From Flavobacterium sp. ASV13 (GTDB taxonomy: Bacteria > Bacteroidota > Bacteroidia > Flavobacteriales > Flavobacteriaceae), in NCBI RefSeq assembly GCF_000745775.1, contig NZ_JQJY01000003.1, forward strand, positions 1-64,000: 64,000 nucleotides of DNA, written 5' to 3'. Of the stretch, positions 48,759 to 56,595 are shown in pieces. Under the pieces are notes generated by a model. It was not told where the DNA came from. It saw only the letters and a list, made by a program, of their open reading frames with translations, and searched no databases. The stretch's first letter is position 1. Every line of letters starts with the position of its first letter. The position numbers and the translations under genes were made by a program.

Positions 48759-49415
48759 TTACTTATTTCCTTTTTCAAAGTCAGCAACAAACTGTGCTAA
48801 ACCAATATCAGTTAAAGGATGTTTCAATAAACCAGTGATTGCAGATAAAGGTCCAGTCATAACATCAGCACCAATTTTTGCACAGTTTACAATATGCATT
48901 GTGTGACGCACAGAAGCAGCCAAAATTTGAGTCTCATAACCGTAGTTGTCATAAATCTCTCTAATTTCCTGAATCAAGTTTAAACCATCAGTTGAAATAT
49001 CATCTAAACGACCAACAAACGGAGAAACATAAGTTGCACCAGCTTTTGCAGCCAATAAAGCCTGACCTGCAGAAAAAACAAGCGTTACGTTTGTTTTGAT
49101 TCCTTTATCAGAAAAATATTTTGCCGCCATAACACCTTCTTTAGTCATAGGCAATTTTACAACGATTTGATCGTGCAATTCAGCTAACTCTTCACCTTCT
49201 TTAACCATTCCTTCAAAGTCAAGTGCATTTACTTCAGCACTTACATCACCTTCAACAAGATTACAGATATCAACATAATGCTTCAAAATGTTGTTTTTTC
49301 CGGTAATTCCTTCTTTTGCCATCAATGATGGATTAGTGGTTACACCATCTAAAACACCTAAAGCCTGCGCTTCTTTAATTTGAGCTAAATTAGCTGTATC
49401 AATAAAAAATTTCAT
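48759..49415 (-). CDS. tal: Transaldolase / fructose-6-phosphate aldolase family enzyme
   Basis: The 218 residues match the short TalC/FSA subfamily. The opening [16 protein letters not shown], then [13 protein letters not shown], the Schiff-base lysine in [11 protein letters not shown] (Lys87) and [23 protein letters not shown] are all conserved. These enzymes cleave or transfer dihydroxyacetone units on fructose-6-phosphate; short members without further tests cannot be split between transaldolase and aldolase. In a genome with a pentose pathway, transaldolase is the more likely role. A terminator follows it. Confidence 0.92.
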   Translation of the reverse strand: MKFFIDTANLAQIKEAQALGVLDGVTTNPSLMAKEGITGKNNILKHYVDICNLVEGDVSAEVNALDFEGMVKEGEELAELHDQIVVKLPMTKEGVMAAKYFSDKGIKTNVTLVFSAGQALLAAKAGATYVSPFVGRLDDISTDGLNLIQEIREIYDNYGYETQILAASVRHTMHIVNCAKIGADVMTGPLSAITGLLKHPLTDIGLAQFVADFEKGNK

Positions 49416-49454
49416 AATCTATCTATTTATAATTGTGTGTTGAAAAATTCGGTG

Positions 49455-49462
49455 CAAAATTA
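49455..49462 (-). promoter_or_regulatory. Possible -7 box for the transaldolase gene
   Basis: The minus strand reads TAATTTTG, 39 nt upstream of the ATG. Several TTG triplets lie upstream but none at the ideal spacing. Confidence 0.35.
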
Positions 49463-49541
49463 CAAAATCAATACCAATAACAGTTTTAAAATTTAAATCA
49501 ATTTAACAATTATGTTTGAAATCTTGCTATTAACCTTATTT

Positions 49542-50345
49542 TTATAGTTTATAATGATTCATTAACATTTTCTCGTACATTTTATCTGGCAGAGCACGTT
49601 TTAAAACAATTGAAAATTTCTGCATAAAAACACCTACTTTATAATGTACGTTTGGCTTCTTAGTCTGCATGATTTTATAGATTGCCTCAGCCATTTCATT
49701 CGGATTACTTCCTGCATCAACATGCTCATTCATTGTTGCCAGTGTTTCACCATACACTTTTTCATAAGCAGAACCTTTTATAACCGGTGCATGAAAACGT
49801 CCTGCAGCAATATTTGTCGCAAAATCGCCTGGAGCTACATTTGTAATCTCAATTCCAAATTGCTTTACTTCCATTCTCAAACCTTCTGTAATCAACTCCA
49901 AAGCGCCTTTTGAAGCCGAATAAACACTTCTATACGGCAATCCCATATAAGCAGCAATTGAAGTAATATTGATAATCAAACCTGATTTTTGCTCACGCAT
50001 TTGCGGTAAAACTGCTTTCATCACCTCAATCGGGCCAAAAAAATTAGTTTCAAAATTATTTTTGATTTCCTCCATCGGAATTTCTTCCAAAGGCCCGGTA
50101 ATTCCAACTCCTGCATTATTAATCACAACATCTAAACGCCCAGAAATCTCAATAACTTTAGCAACCGCAGAATGAATTGAAGCTGTATTTCTAACATCTA
50201 ATGCTAAAAGCGGAAAAATAGAATTAAGTACTTTTTCTGGATTTCGGCTTGTTCCATAAACTATATGACCTTTTTTATGCAAAAACTCACCAATTGATTT
50301 TCCAATCCCTGAGGAACCTCCTGTAATTAAAACGACTTTATTCAT
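49542..50345 (-). CDS. Short-chain dehydrogenase/reductase
   Basis: A classical 267-residue SDR: the NAD(P) loop TGGSSGIGKSIGEFL at residues 8-22 (the Arg in GTSRNP suggests NADPH), NNAGVG near 88, and the active-site pattern with Ser in NITSIAAYMG and YSASKGALE (Tyr-x-x-x-Lys). The substrate cannot be deduced; the C-terminus with KPNVHYKVGVFMQKF resembles fatty or steroid-type SDRs in Bacteroidota only loosely. It is a single gene with ffs upstream on the same strand. Confidence 0.9.
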   Translation of the reverse strand: MNKVVLITGGSSGIGKSIGEFLHKKGHIVYGTSRNPEKVLNSIFPLLALDVRNTASIHSAVAKVIEISGRLDVVINNAGVGITGPLEEIPMEEIKNNFETNFFGPIEVMKAVLPQMREQKSGLIINITSIAAYMGLPYRSVYSASKGALELITEGLRMEVKQFGIEITNVAPGDFATNIAAGRFHAPVIKGSAYEKVYGETLATMNEHVDAGSNPNEMAEAIYKIMQTKKPNVHYKVGVFMQKFSIVLKRALPDKMYEKMLMNHYKL

Positions 50346-50469
50346 TTTTATAAGTTAGATGTTAGTATTATATATGCTGATAAAAAATTATTGGGAGTCA
50401 AAATTCAAAGATACAGTTAGATACTCTAACTTTCTACCAATAATTTTTAACTTTCAAAAAGATCAAAAA

Positions 50470-50495
50470 TAAAAAAATCTCCCCGAAGGAAGATT
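50470..50495 (-). terminator. UUCG-capped terminator downstream of ffs
   Basis: On the minus strand AATCTTCC, tetraloop TTCG and GGGAGATT (one G-U pair) are followed by TTTTTTATTTTT. It lies about 40 nt beyond the T-run that follows the SRP RNA. Confidence 0.65.
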
Positions 50496-50532
50496 AGATT
50501 TATATGAATTCTAAAAAAGAATCTTAATAACG

Positions 50533-50660
<128 letters not shown>

Positions 50661-50664
50661 GGTG

Positions 50665-50694
50665 CAAATATACAATCTTTTTATATTTTTGCAA
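50665..50694 (-). promoter_or_regulatory. ffs promoter
   Basis: The minus strand has TTG (50692-50694), a 19-nt spacer and TATATTTG (50665-50672), an ideal Bacteroidota -33/-7 pair. The predicted start site falls at the first base of the SRP RNA stem. Confidence 0.88.
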
Positions 50695-50749
50695 GAGCTT
50701 TGTTGCTATAAAAATATCGTTGTATATTGGCTTATTCAAATTTTAAACT

Positions 50750-51802
50750 ATGAAAAAATATAACTTCCTAGCTGTCATTTTATTAGGAATCACATTAATT
50801 GGATGTGGAGAAAAAAATAAAGGTGAAAATTCTTTATTTACTATCGACGATTCTGCATTTCCGGCTCATTTTACGCAAAAAGAACCGCTTACAATCGGAA
50901 TTTTAAACCCAAAATCGAAAGAAATCGACAGCGTTGCTTACTTCATAAACGATCAAAGAGTTGGAAGCACAAAAGGTGCTACAGATTTTAGAATTGAATT
51001 ACTAGATCAAAAATTAGGTTACCAATATTTAAAAGCTACCGTTTATTTTGGTTCAGATTCTTCGGATGCGACTAAACGAATTGAATTAGTTTCGGATATT
51101 CAGCCTAAATTATTAAAGTATAAAGTTGTCAATTCTTACCCACATGATAAAAAATCTTTTACAGAAGGTTTAGAGTTTTATAAAGATACTCTATATGAAA
51201 GTACAGGACAAAACGGAACTTCCTACGTAAGAAAGTACGATTATAAAACAGGAAAGATTTTTAAGCAAATCGATCTTGATTCAAAATATTTTGGAGAAGG
51301 AATTACTTTTATTAATGGCAAATTATATCAATTAACCTGGCAGGAAAAAACAGGTTTTATTTATAACGCCAATACTTTAAAACTTGAAAAAACTTTTGCT
51401 TACGATAAAGATATTGAAGGCTGGGGAATGACAAATGACGGAAAATACATTTACCAAACTGATAAAACAGAAAAAATCTGGAAAATGGATCCGGCAACGC
51501 AAAAAATGATTGATTACATCAATGTATATTCTGGTGAATCTAAAATAAAAGCTATCAATGAATTGGAATGGATTAACGGAAAAATCTATACAAACGTTTG
51601 GCTAAAAGATGCAATTGCAGTTGTAAACCCAACTTCTGGAGCAGTTGAAGGAATCTTAGACATGTCTGGTTTGCGTAAGTTTATGAGTGACATTACTAAA
51701 GATGATGTTTTAAACGGAATTGCTTACAATCCTAAAACTAAAACCATTTTTGTAACGGGTAAAAACTGGAGCAAAATGTTTGAAATAACAGTTTCCGAGT
51801 AA
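50750..51802 (+). CDS. Glutaminyl-peptide cyclotransferase-like lipoprotein
   Basis: The 350-residue protein has a lipoprotein signal (ITLIGC, Cys19) and a 75-residue N-terminal Ig-like part. From about residue 120 it matches the plant/bacterial glutamine cyclotransferase beta-propeller: YPHDKKSFTEGLEFYKDTLYES, GEGITFINGKLYQLTWQE, EGWGMTNDGKYIYQTD, INELEWINGKIYTNVW and LNGIAYNPKTKTIFVTGK. These enzymes cyclise N-terminal Gln to pyroglutamate. In type IX secretors, many exported proteins are known to gain N-terminal pyroglutamate after signal cleavage, which gives a plausible role at the outer side of the cell (inference). Confidence 0.9.
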   Translation: MKKYNFLAVILLGITLIGCGEKNKGENSLFTIDDSAFPAHFTQKEPLTIGILNPKSKEIDSVAYFINDQRVGSTKGATDFRIELLDQKLGYQYLKATVYFGSDSSDATKRIELVSDIQPKLLKYKVVNSYPHDKKSFTEGLEFYKDTLYESTGQNGTSYVRKYDYKTGKIFKQIDLDSKYFGEGITFINGKLYQLTWQEKTGFIYNANTLKLEKTFAYDKDIEGWGMTNDGKYIYQTDKTEKIWKMDPATQKMIDYINVYSGESKIKAINELEWINGKIYTNVWLKDAIAVVNPTSGAVEGILDMSGLRKFMSDITKDDVLNGIAYNPKTKTIFVTGKNWSKMFEITVSE

Positions 51803-51824
51803 ATCAAAACAAAATATTTTTACG

Positions 51825-51880
51825 AATTTCACAAGTTTTCAACGTTTAATACGTGGAAATTTGTGAAATTTGTTTTTTAA
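51825..51880 (+). terminator. Terminator/attenuator between cyclotransferase gene and hutI
   Basis: AATTTCACAA (51825-51834) pairs with TTGTGAAATT (51861-51870), and the stem continues imperfectly inward to ACGT/ACGT around TTAAT. TTTGTTTTTT lies just beyond. The structure ends only 14 nt before the hutI ATG, so it may also influence hutI translation. Confidence 0.7.
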
Positions 51881-51893
51881 CAACCTTACAAAC

Positions 51894-53132
51894 ATGATCA
51901 CATTAATCAAAAACATACAAGAGCTACTTCAGGTTCGTGAAACTTCAATAGCTAAAGTTTCAGGTTCAGAGATGGCGATACTTCCTTCAATAAAAAACGC
52001 TTTTTTAATTCTCAAAGATGATCTTATTGAAAATTTTGGTTCGATGGAAAATTTGCCTGAAATCAGTGCCGATAAAATTATCGATGCTACAGGAAAAGTA
52101 GTTCTTCCAACTTGGTGCGACAGTCATACACATATTGTATATGCAGGAAACCGTGAACAGGAATTTGTAGATCGCATCAACGGATTCACTTATGAAGAAA
52201 TTGCTAATCGCGGTGGCGGAATTTTAAATTCGGCTAAAAAACTTAATGAAACTTCCGAAGATGAAATCTACGAACAATCAAAACATCGATTAGAAGAAGT
52301 AATGCATTTAGGAACCGGCGCCGTTGAAATAAAATCAGGTTACGGCCTAACAATTGAAGGGGAATTAAAAATGCTTCGTGTTATTAAAAAATTGGCCGAA
52401 AATTATCCTATTTCAATCAAAGCTACATTTTTAGGCGCTCATGCTTTCCCAACGCATTATAAAGAAAACAAAGCAGGTTATATTGACGAAATCATAACTA
52501 AAATGCTTCCTGAAATTGCTCAAAATAAACTAGCCGATTATATCGATGTTTTCTGCGAAACTGGCTATTTTTCTGTTGCAGAAACTGAAAAAATAATGCA
52601 GGCAGGAATTGGTTTCGGCTTAAAGCCAAAAATTCATGTTAACCAATTTAATTCCATTGGCGGCATTCAGTCTGGCGTTAAATTTAATGCGCTTTCTGTA
52701 GATCATCTTGAAGTAATGAATACAGAAGACATTGAAGCTTTAAAAAACACAGAAACGATGCCAGTTGCATTGCCTTCATGTTCTTATTTTTTAAGCATTC
52801 CTTATACACCAGCTCGAGAAATGATAAAAGCAGGTCTGCCAATAGCATTAGCCACAGATTTCAATCCAGGCTCTACTCCATCCGGAAATATGAATTTTGT
52901 AGTAGCAACAGCCTGCATCAAAATGAAAATGACGCCTGAAGAAGCTATAAACGCCGCAACTATTAATGGTGCTTACGCAATGGGACTTTCAGAAACTCAC
53001 GGAAGTATCACAAAAGGAAAAAAAGCAAATTTAATCCTGACAAAACCAATTTCTTCTTATTATCAAATTCCTTACGCTTTTGGAAGCAACTTAATAGAAA
53101 GTGTTTTTCTCAAAGGAAAAATTTTAGAATAA
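51894..53132 (+). CDS. hutI: Imidazolonepropionase
   Basis: Starting at the ATG at 51894 gives 412 residues, the usual HutI size; the frame opens 8 codons earlier with TTG, which overlaps the hairpin. Amidohydrolase landmarks are LPTWCDSHTHIVYAGNREQEF (the HxH metal pair), GGGILNSAKK, TGAVEIKSGYGL, KATFLGAHAFP, and the late metal site LATDFNPGSTPS. HutI opens the imidazolone ring to formiminoglutamate in histidine degradation. The next pathway enzyme, HutG, lies 1 kb away on the same strand with an unrelated reversed gene between. Confidence 0.96.
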   Translation: MITLIKNIQELLQVRETSIAKVSGSEMAILPSIKNAFLILKDDLIENFGSMENLPEISADKIIDATGKVVLPTWCDSHTHIVYAGNREQEFVDRINGFTYEEIANRGGGILNSAKKLNETSEDEIYEQSKHRLEEVMHLGTGAVEIKSGYGLTIEGELKMLRVIKKLAENYPISIKATFLGAHAFPTHYKENKAGYIDEIITKMLPEIAQNKLADYIDVFCETGYFSVAETEKIMQAGIGFGLKPKIHVNQFNSIGGIQSGVKFNALSVDHLEVMNTEDIEALKNTETMPVALPSCSYFLSIPYTPAREMIKAGLPIALATDFNPGSTPSGNMNFVVATACIKMKMTPEEAINAATINGAYAMGLSETHGSITKGKKANLILTKPISSYYQIPYAFGSNLIESVFLKGKILE

Positions 53133-53141
53133 AAAATAAAA

Positions 53142-53169
53142 AAAGGTCTGTGAAAACTCACAGACCTTT
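53142..53169. terminator. Convergent terminator between hutI and the coiled-coil gene
   Basis: AAAGGTCTGTGA pairs with TCACAGACCTTT around AAAC. The longer T-run lies on the minus strand, but both genes end here. Confidence 0.88.
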
Positions 53170-53200
53170 AATATCAAAGTGGTATTATCCTTAACGACAA

Positions 53201-54079
53201 TTATCTTAAACTAAAACTTGTTTTAGAAACTAATTCACCATTATCAAAAACATTGATAAAATAAGTTCCTTTAACGAAGTCTTTTCCAGGAAGATCTTCA
53301 CTTACATTTACACTCTTATTCTCATACTGAACAGTAGTTTTAAAGCTGTAAGTTAAAGAGTTATCACCAAAACTTTCTGTTTTCTTTTCTCCTAAAACAT
53401 TATTTTTAGCATCAATTACCTGAACATAATATGTTTTATCTCCAGATTTAGCGATTTGGTTTTCAGCAATTGTAAAACTTACTTTCAAAACATCAGCACG
53501 ACTTGCTTTATCTGTTTCAATTTGTTTTCCAGAGCTTTTCAATTTGTAAGCTGCTGTTTTTGTGTTTAAAATAGATAATTTAGAACCTTTTTCAACAGTT
53601 TTAGCCAGTTCTTCGTTTTGCCCAACTAATACTTCATTGTATTTTTTAGACTCTCCTAAAACTACAATAGTACTATCTCTTTGAGTTGTTAAAACACCAT
53701 TTTGTTTTTTCAGCTCATCATTTTCAGCAACTAAAGTTTTCATTTTGGTCTGCATTGCCTGAACTTGAGATCTATATTTAGAAACGTCTCCTTTTGATTT
53801 ATTCAAATCATCCATAAGCGCTACTACTTTATCTCTTTCCTGAATTAGTTCATCAGACATTGAAGTATTTTCAGCAATTGCAGCATCATAAGTTGCTTTT
53901 AATTCTTGTAAATCCTTCATAACAGATTCTTTTTCTGTCATTGTTGTGGTAAGCTCAGTTTTAACTACTTCTGTATCAGAAGACAATTTAAAAATATACA
54001 CTAAACTACCAATCAGTAGGACTGCTAAAACAGCGATTACCGCTTTTAGACTTGAGTTGTTGTTCTTTGGGTTTTCCAT
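53201..54079 (-). CDS. Membrane-anchored coiled-coil protein of unknown function
   Basis: A 292-residue protein. After a short cytoplasmic N-terminus (MENPKNNNSS) one membrane span lies at about 12-30 (AVIAVLAVLLIGSLVYIF). A long heptad-rich coiled coil occupies about 35-165 (TEKESVMKDLQELKATYDAA, MQTKMKTLVAENDELKKQN). A beta-rich C-terminal domain (about 175-292) has VLKVSFTIAENQIAKSGDKTYYVQV and SFKTTVQYENKSV and should be periplasmic. I recall similar proteins across Flavobacteriia labelled only as hypothetical. It interrupts the two hut genes on the opposite strand. Confidence 0.75.
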   Translation of the reverse strand: MENPKNNNSSLKAVIAVLAVLLIGSLVYIFKLSSDTEVVKTELTTTMTEKESVMKDLQELKATYDAAIAENTSMSDELIQERDKVVALMDDLNKSKGDVSKYRSQVQAMQTKMKTLVAENDELKKQNGVLTTQRDSTIVVLGESKKYNEVLVGQNEELAKTVEKGSKLSILNTKTAAYKLKSSGKQIETDKASRADVLKVSFTIAENQIAKSGDKTYYVQVIDAKNNVLGEKKTESFGDNSLTYSFKTTVQYENKSVNVSEDLPGKDFVKGTYFINVFDNGELVSKTSFSLR

Positions 54080-54151
54080 ATTTAATAATTTTCTTTATTA
54101 ACAAATTTAAGAATTAATATATCGTAATAACGTAAGTTGACGCAATTATAT

Positions 54152-54159
54152 TATTTTTG
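54152..54159 (+). promoter_or_regulatory. -7 box for hutG
   Basis: TATTTTTG lies 17 nt upstream of the hutG ATG. No TTG stands at the ideal spacing, so the -33 part is uncertain. Confidence 0.45.
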
Positions 54160-54176
54160 GACAATATTTTTTTTAT

Positions 54177-55223
54177 ATGGAGAAATTAATTCCTTTTACT
54201 GTTAATGATTTAGCAAAAATCACAAATCACCGAAGCGGCGAAATTAAATTCGGCGAAAAGATGATTGTCATTCCTAAAGAAGCTGACAAAATAAAATTCT
54301 TGACTGAAAGTGAGGCTAAATATGTACTTCTAGGAATTCCGGAAGATATTGGCGTGCGTGCAAACTATGGTCGCCCGGGCGCTGCATCGGCGTGGGAATG
54401 CGCCATAAAAAGTATTGCCAATATTCAGCACAATCGTTTCTCAAAAGGAAGTCAGATCATTGTTTTGGGTCAGATTAACGTTTCTCAAGAAATGCGTGAT
54501 GTCGAAAATCTAGATTTTAATGATATCGACGATCGTTCGAAACTAAGTCAATTGGTTGAAAAAATAGACAAAGAAGTTTCTCATATTATATTCACTATTA
54601 TAAAAGCCGGAAAAACTCCAATTATCATTGGCGGAGGCCATAATAACGCTTACGGAAATATTAAAGGTTCGGCTCTTGCCAAAGGAAAACCGATAAATGC
54701 CATCAACTTTGATGCACATTCTGATTTTAGAATTTTAGAAGGCCGACATAGTGGAAATGGATTTTCTTATGCTTATGAAGAAGGTTTTTTAAAGAAATAT
54801 TTCATCTTTGGATTACACGAAAATTATACTTCAAAAAGCGTTTTGGATATTATAAAAAAACTTGAAGATCGTGTTCGTTATAATACTTACGACAGTGTCA
54901 ATATTCGTAAAGAAAAAGATTTTAACCGAGAAATGGCTCTTGCTTTAGAATTTATTAGAACCGACTCTTTTGGAATTGAAATTGATTTGGATGCCATTCC
55001 AAACATTGCCAGCAGCGCAATGACAATTAGTGGATTTTCGGTAGAAGAACTACGTCAGTTTGTTTCCTTTTTTGGTCAGCATAAAAACGCTACTTATTTG
55101 CATATTTGCGAAGGAGCACCAGATTTAGCCGATTCTCCAAATAATAATTTAATTGGAAAATTAATTGGTTATCTGGTTACCGATTTTATAAAAGCAAATA
55201 ATGAAAAAGAGAAATCCAACTGA
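54177..55223 (+). CDS. hutG: Formimidoylglutamase-like (arginase family) enzyme
   Basis: A 348-residue arginase-fold hydrolase. Metal ligands are visible in INFDAHSDFRILEGRHSGNGF and in IEIDLDAIPN; the family GGDH segment is GGGHNNAYGN here. HutG hydrolyses N-formimino-L-glutamate to glutamate and formamide, the step after HutI, whose gene lies just upstream on the same strand. The pattern DLDAIP lacks the third Asp of the classic DxDxxDP motif, as I recall for a Bacteroidota branch of the family, so the exact substrate rests on the context. Agmatinase or arginase activity is the alternative. Confidence 0.85.
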   Translation: MEKLIPFTVNDLAKITNHRSGEIKFGEKMIVIPKEADKIKFLTESEAKYVLLGIPEDIGVRANYGRPGAASAWECAIKSIANIQHNRFSKGSQIIVLGQINVSQEMRDVENLDFNDIDDRSKLSQLVEKIDKEVSHIIFTIIKAGKTPIIIGGGHNNAYGNIKGSALAKGKPINAINFDAHSDFRILEGRHSGNGFSYAYEEGFLKKYFIFGLHENYTSKSVLDIIKKLEDRVRYNTYDSVNIRKEKDFNREMALALEFIRTDSFGIEIDLDAIPNIASSAMTISGFSVEELRQFVSFFGQHKNATYLHICEGAPDLADSPNNNLIGKLIGYLVTDFIKANNEKEKSN

Positions 55224-55295
55224 ACTTCAACTGGTTTAAAACCACACATTTTCCAAATAATACAAGATTCAAATAAAGGATTGACCGAATAAGCC

Positions 55296-55303
55296 TATCT
55301 TTG
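55296..55303 (+). promoter_or_regulatory. -7 box for the DEAD-box helicase gene
   Basis: TATCTTTG followed by CA is the usual flavobacterial -7 context, 44 nt upstream of the ATG. A TTG is present but closer (12 nt) than the normal spacing. Confidence 0.45.
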
Positions 55304-55347
55304 CACAGAATTTTAGTTATACAAACTAAATTCTTAATACCTAAGAT

Positions 55348-56595
55348 ATGTTATTCGAAGATTTATCACTTTCAAAAAGTATACAAAAAGCCGTATTTGA
55401 AGAAGGCTACCTAAACCCCACTCCAATTCAGGAACAATCTATTCCAATCATTCTATCAGGAAGAGATTTAATTGGGTGCGCGCAGACAGGAACAGGAAAA
55501 ACAGCAGCATTTGCCATCCCAATTATACATCAATTACATCGAATTGTAGGTTCATCAAAAAAAGCGAAACAAATTCGCGCTCTTATTGTAACGCCAACAC
55601 GTGAACTTGCCGTACAAATTGGAGAAAGTTTTGACACTTATGGCAAATATACCAATTTAACACAATTAACAATCTTTGGCGGTGTTTCTCAAAATCCGCA
55701 AGTTGAAACCTTAAAAAAAGGAGTAGATATTCTTGTGGCAACTCCAGGAAGATTATTGGATTTGCACAAACAAGGATTTCTTGATTTCGACCATTTGCAT
55801 ACATTGGTTTTGGACGAAGCCGATCAAATGCTGGATATGGGCTTTATAAACGATGTAAAAAAGATCGTAAAATTGACTCCTAAAAATCGTCAAACTTTAC
55901 TTTTTTCTGCAACAATGCCAATTGCTATTCGCGAATTAGCAGAAATGTTTTTAAAAGATCCTGAAAAAGTTGAAGTTTCACCAGTTTCGTCTACTGCAGA
56001 AAATGTAGAACAACGTATTTATTTTGTTGACAAAACAGAAAAAAGAAACTTGCTTTACCATTTAATTAAAGAAGAAAATCTATCAAACGTACTGGTTTTT
56101 TCAAGAACAAAACATGGTGCCGATAATGTTGTAAAAGCGCTTCGTAAAAAAGATATTCCGGCTGAAGCAATTCACGGAGATAAATCACAAAATGCCAGAC
56201 AGCGCGTTTTAGACGCTTTTAAAAATAAAGAAGTTGGTGTTCTTGTTGCGACTGATATTGCTGCGAGAGGAATTGACATTGAACAACTTCCTTACGTAAT
56301 CAATTTTGACTTACCGAATATTCCCGAAACTTACGTACACCGAATTGGTCGTACCGGACGTGCTGGAAATGGCGGAATTGCAATTTCTTTCTGTGGAAAA
56401 GATGAAGAACCTTACTGGAAAGATATTAAGAAACTGATAAAAGTTGATGTCAAAATAATTACTGAACATCCTTATCAATGGCATTCAGGAAGTCCTGAAG
56501 CTGGCGAAAAACCAAAAAATTCAAACAGAAGCGGAGGTGCTCATAAATCGCGCAAATCAAATACTTCTAAGAAAAATAAAAAACGCTGGTACTAA
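55348..56595 (+). CDS. DEAD-box RNA helicase, RhlE type
   Basis: The 415-residue protein has the full set of DEAD-box motifs: the Q motif YLNPTPIQEQSIP, motif I AQTGTGKTAAF (about residues 46-56), PTRELAVQ, VATPGRLLD, VLDEADQMLDMGF, SATMP, VLVATDIAARGIDI and HRIGRTGRAG. A short basic tail (SRKSNTSKKNKKRWY) could bind RNA, as in RhlE-type helicases involved in ribosome assembly or RNA decay. Its stop codon overlaps the end of the convergent hybrid kinase gene by 4 bp, and no terminator separates them. Confidence 0.95.
   Translation: MLFEDLSLSKSIQKAVFEEGYLNPTPIQEQSIPIILSGRDLIGCAQTGTGKTAAFAIPIIHQLHRIVGSSKKAKQIRALIVTPTRELAVQIGESFDTYGKYTNLTQLTIFGGVSQNPQVETLKKGVDILVATPGRLLDLHKQGFLDFDHLHTLVLDEADQMLDMGFINDVKKIVKLTPKNRQTLLFSATMPIAIRELAEMFLKDPEKVEVSPVSSTAENVEQRIYFVDKTEKRNLLYHLIKEENLSNVLVFSRTKHGADNVVKALRKKDIPAEAIHGDKSQNARQRVLDAFKNKEVGVLVATDIAARGIDIEQLPYVINFDLPNIPETYVHRIGRTGRAGNGGIAISFCGKDEEPYWKDIKKLIKVDVKIITEHPYQWHSGSPEAGEKPKNSNRSGGAHKSRKSNTSKKNKKRWY

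Noticed and set aside
54177..55223. Inactive arginase-family protein
   Set aside because: The motif lacks one Asp of DxDxxDP, but the metal-binding Asp and His residues (DAHSD, DLD) are all present, so activity is likely.
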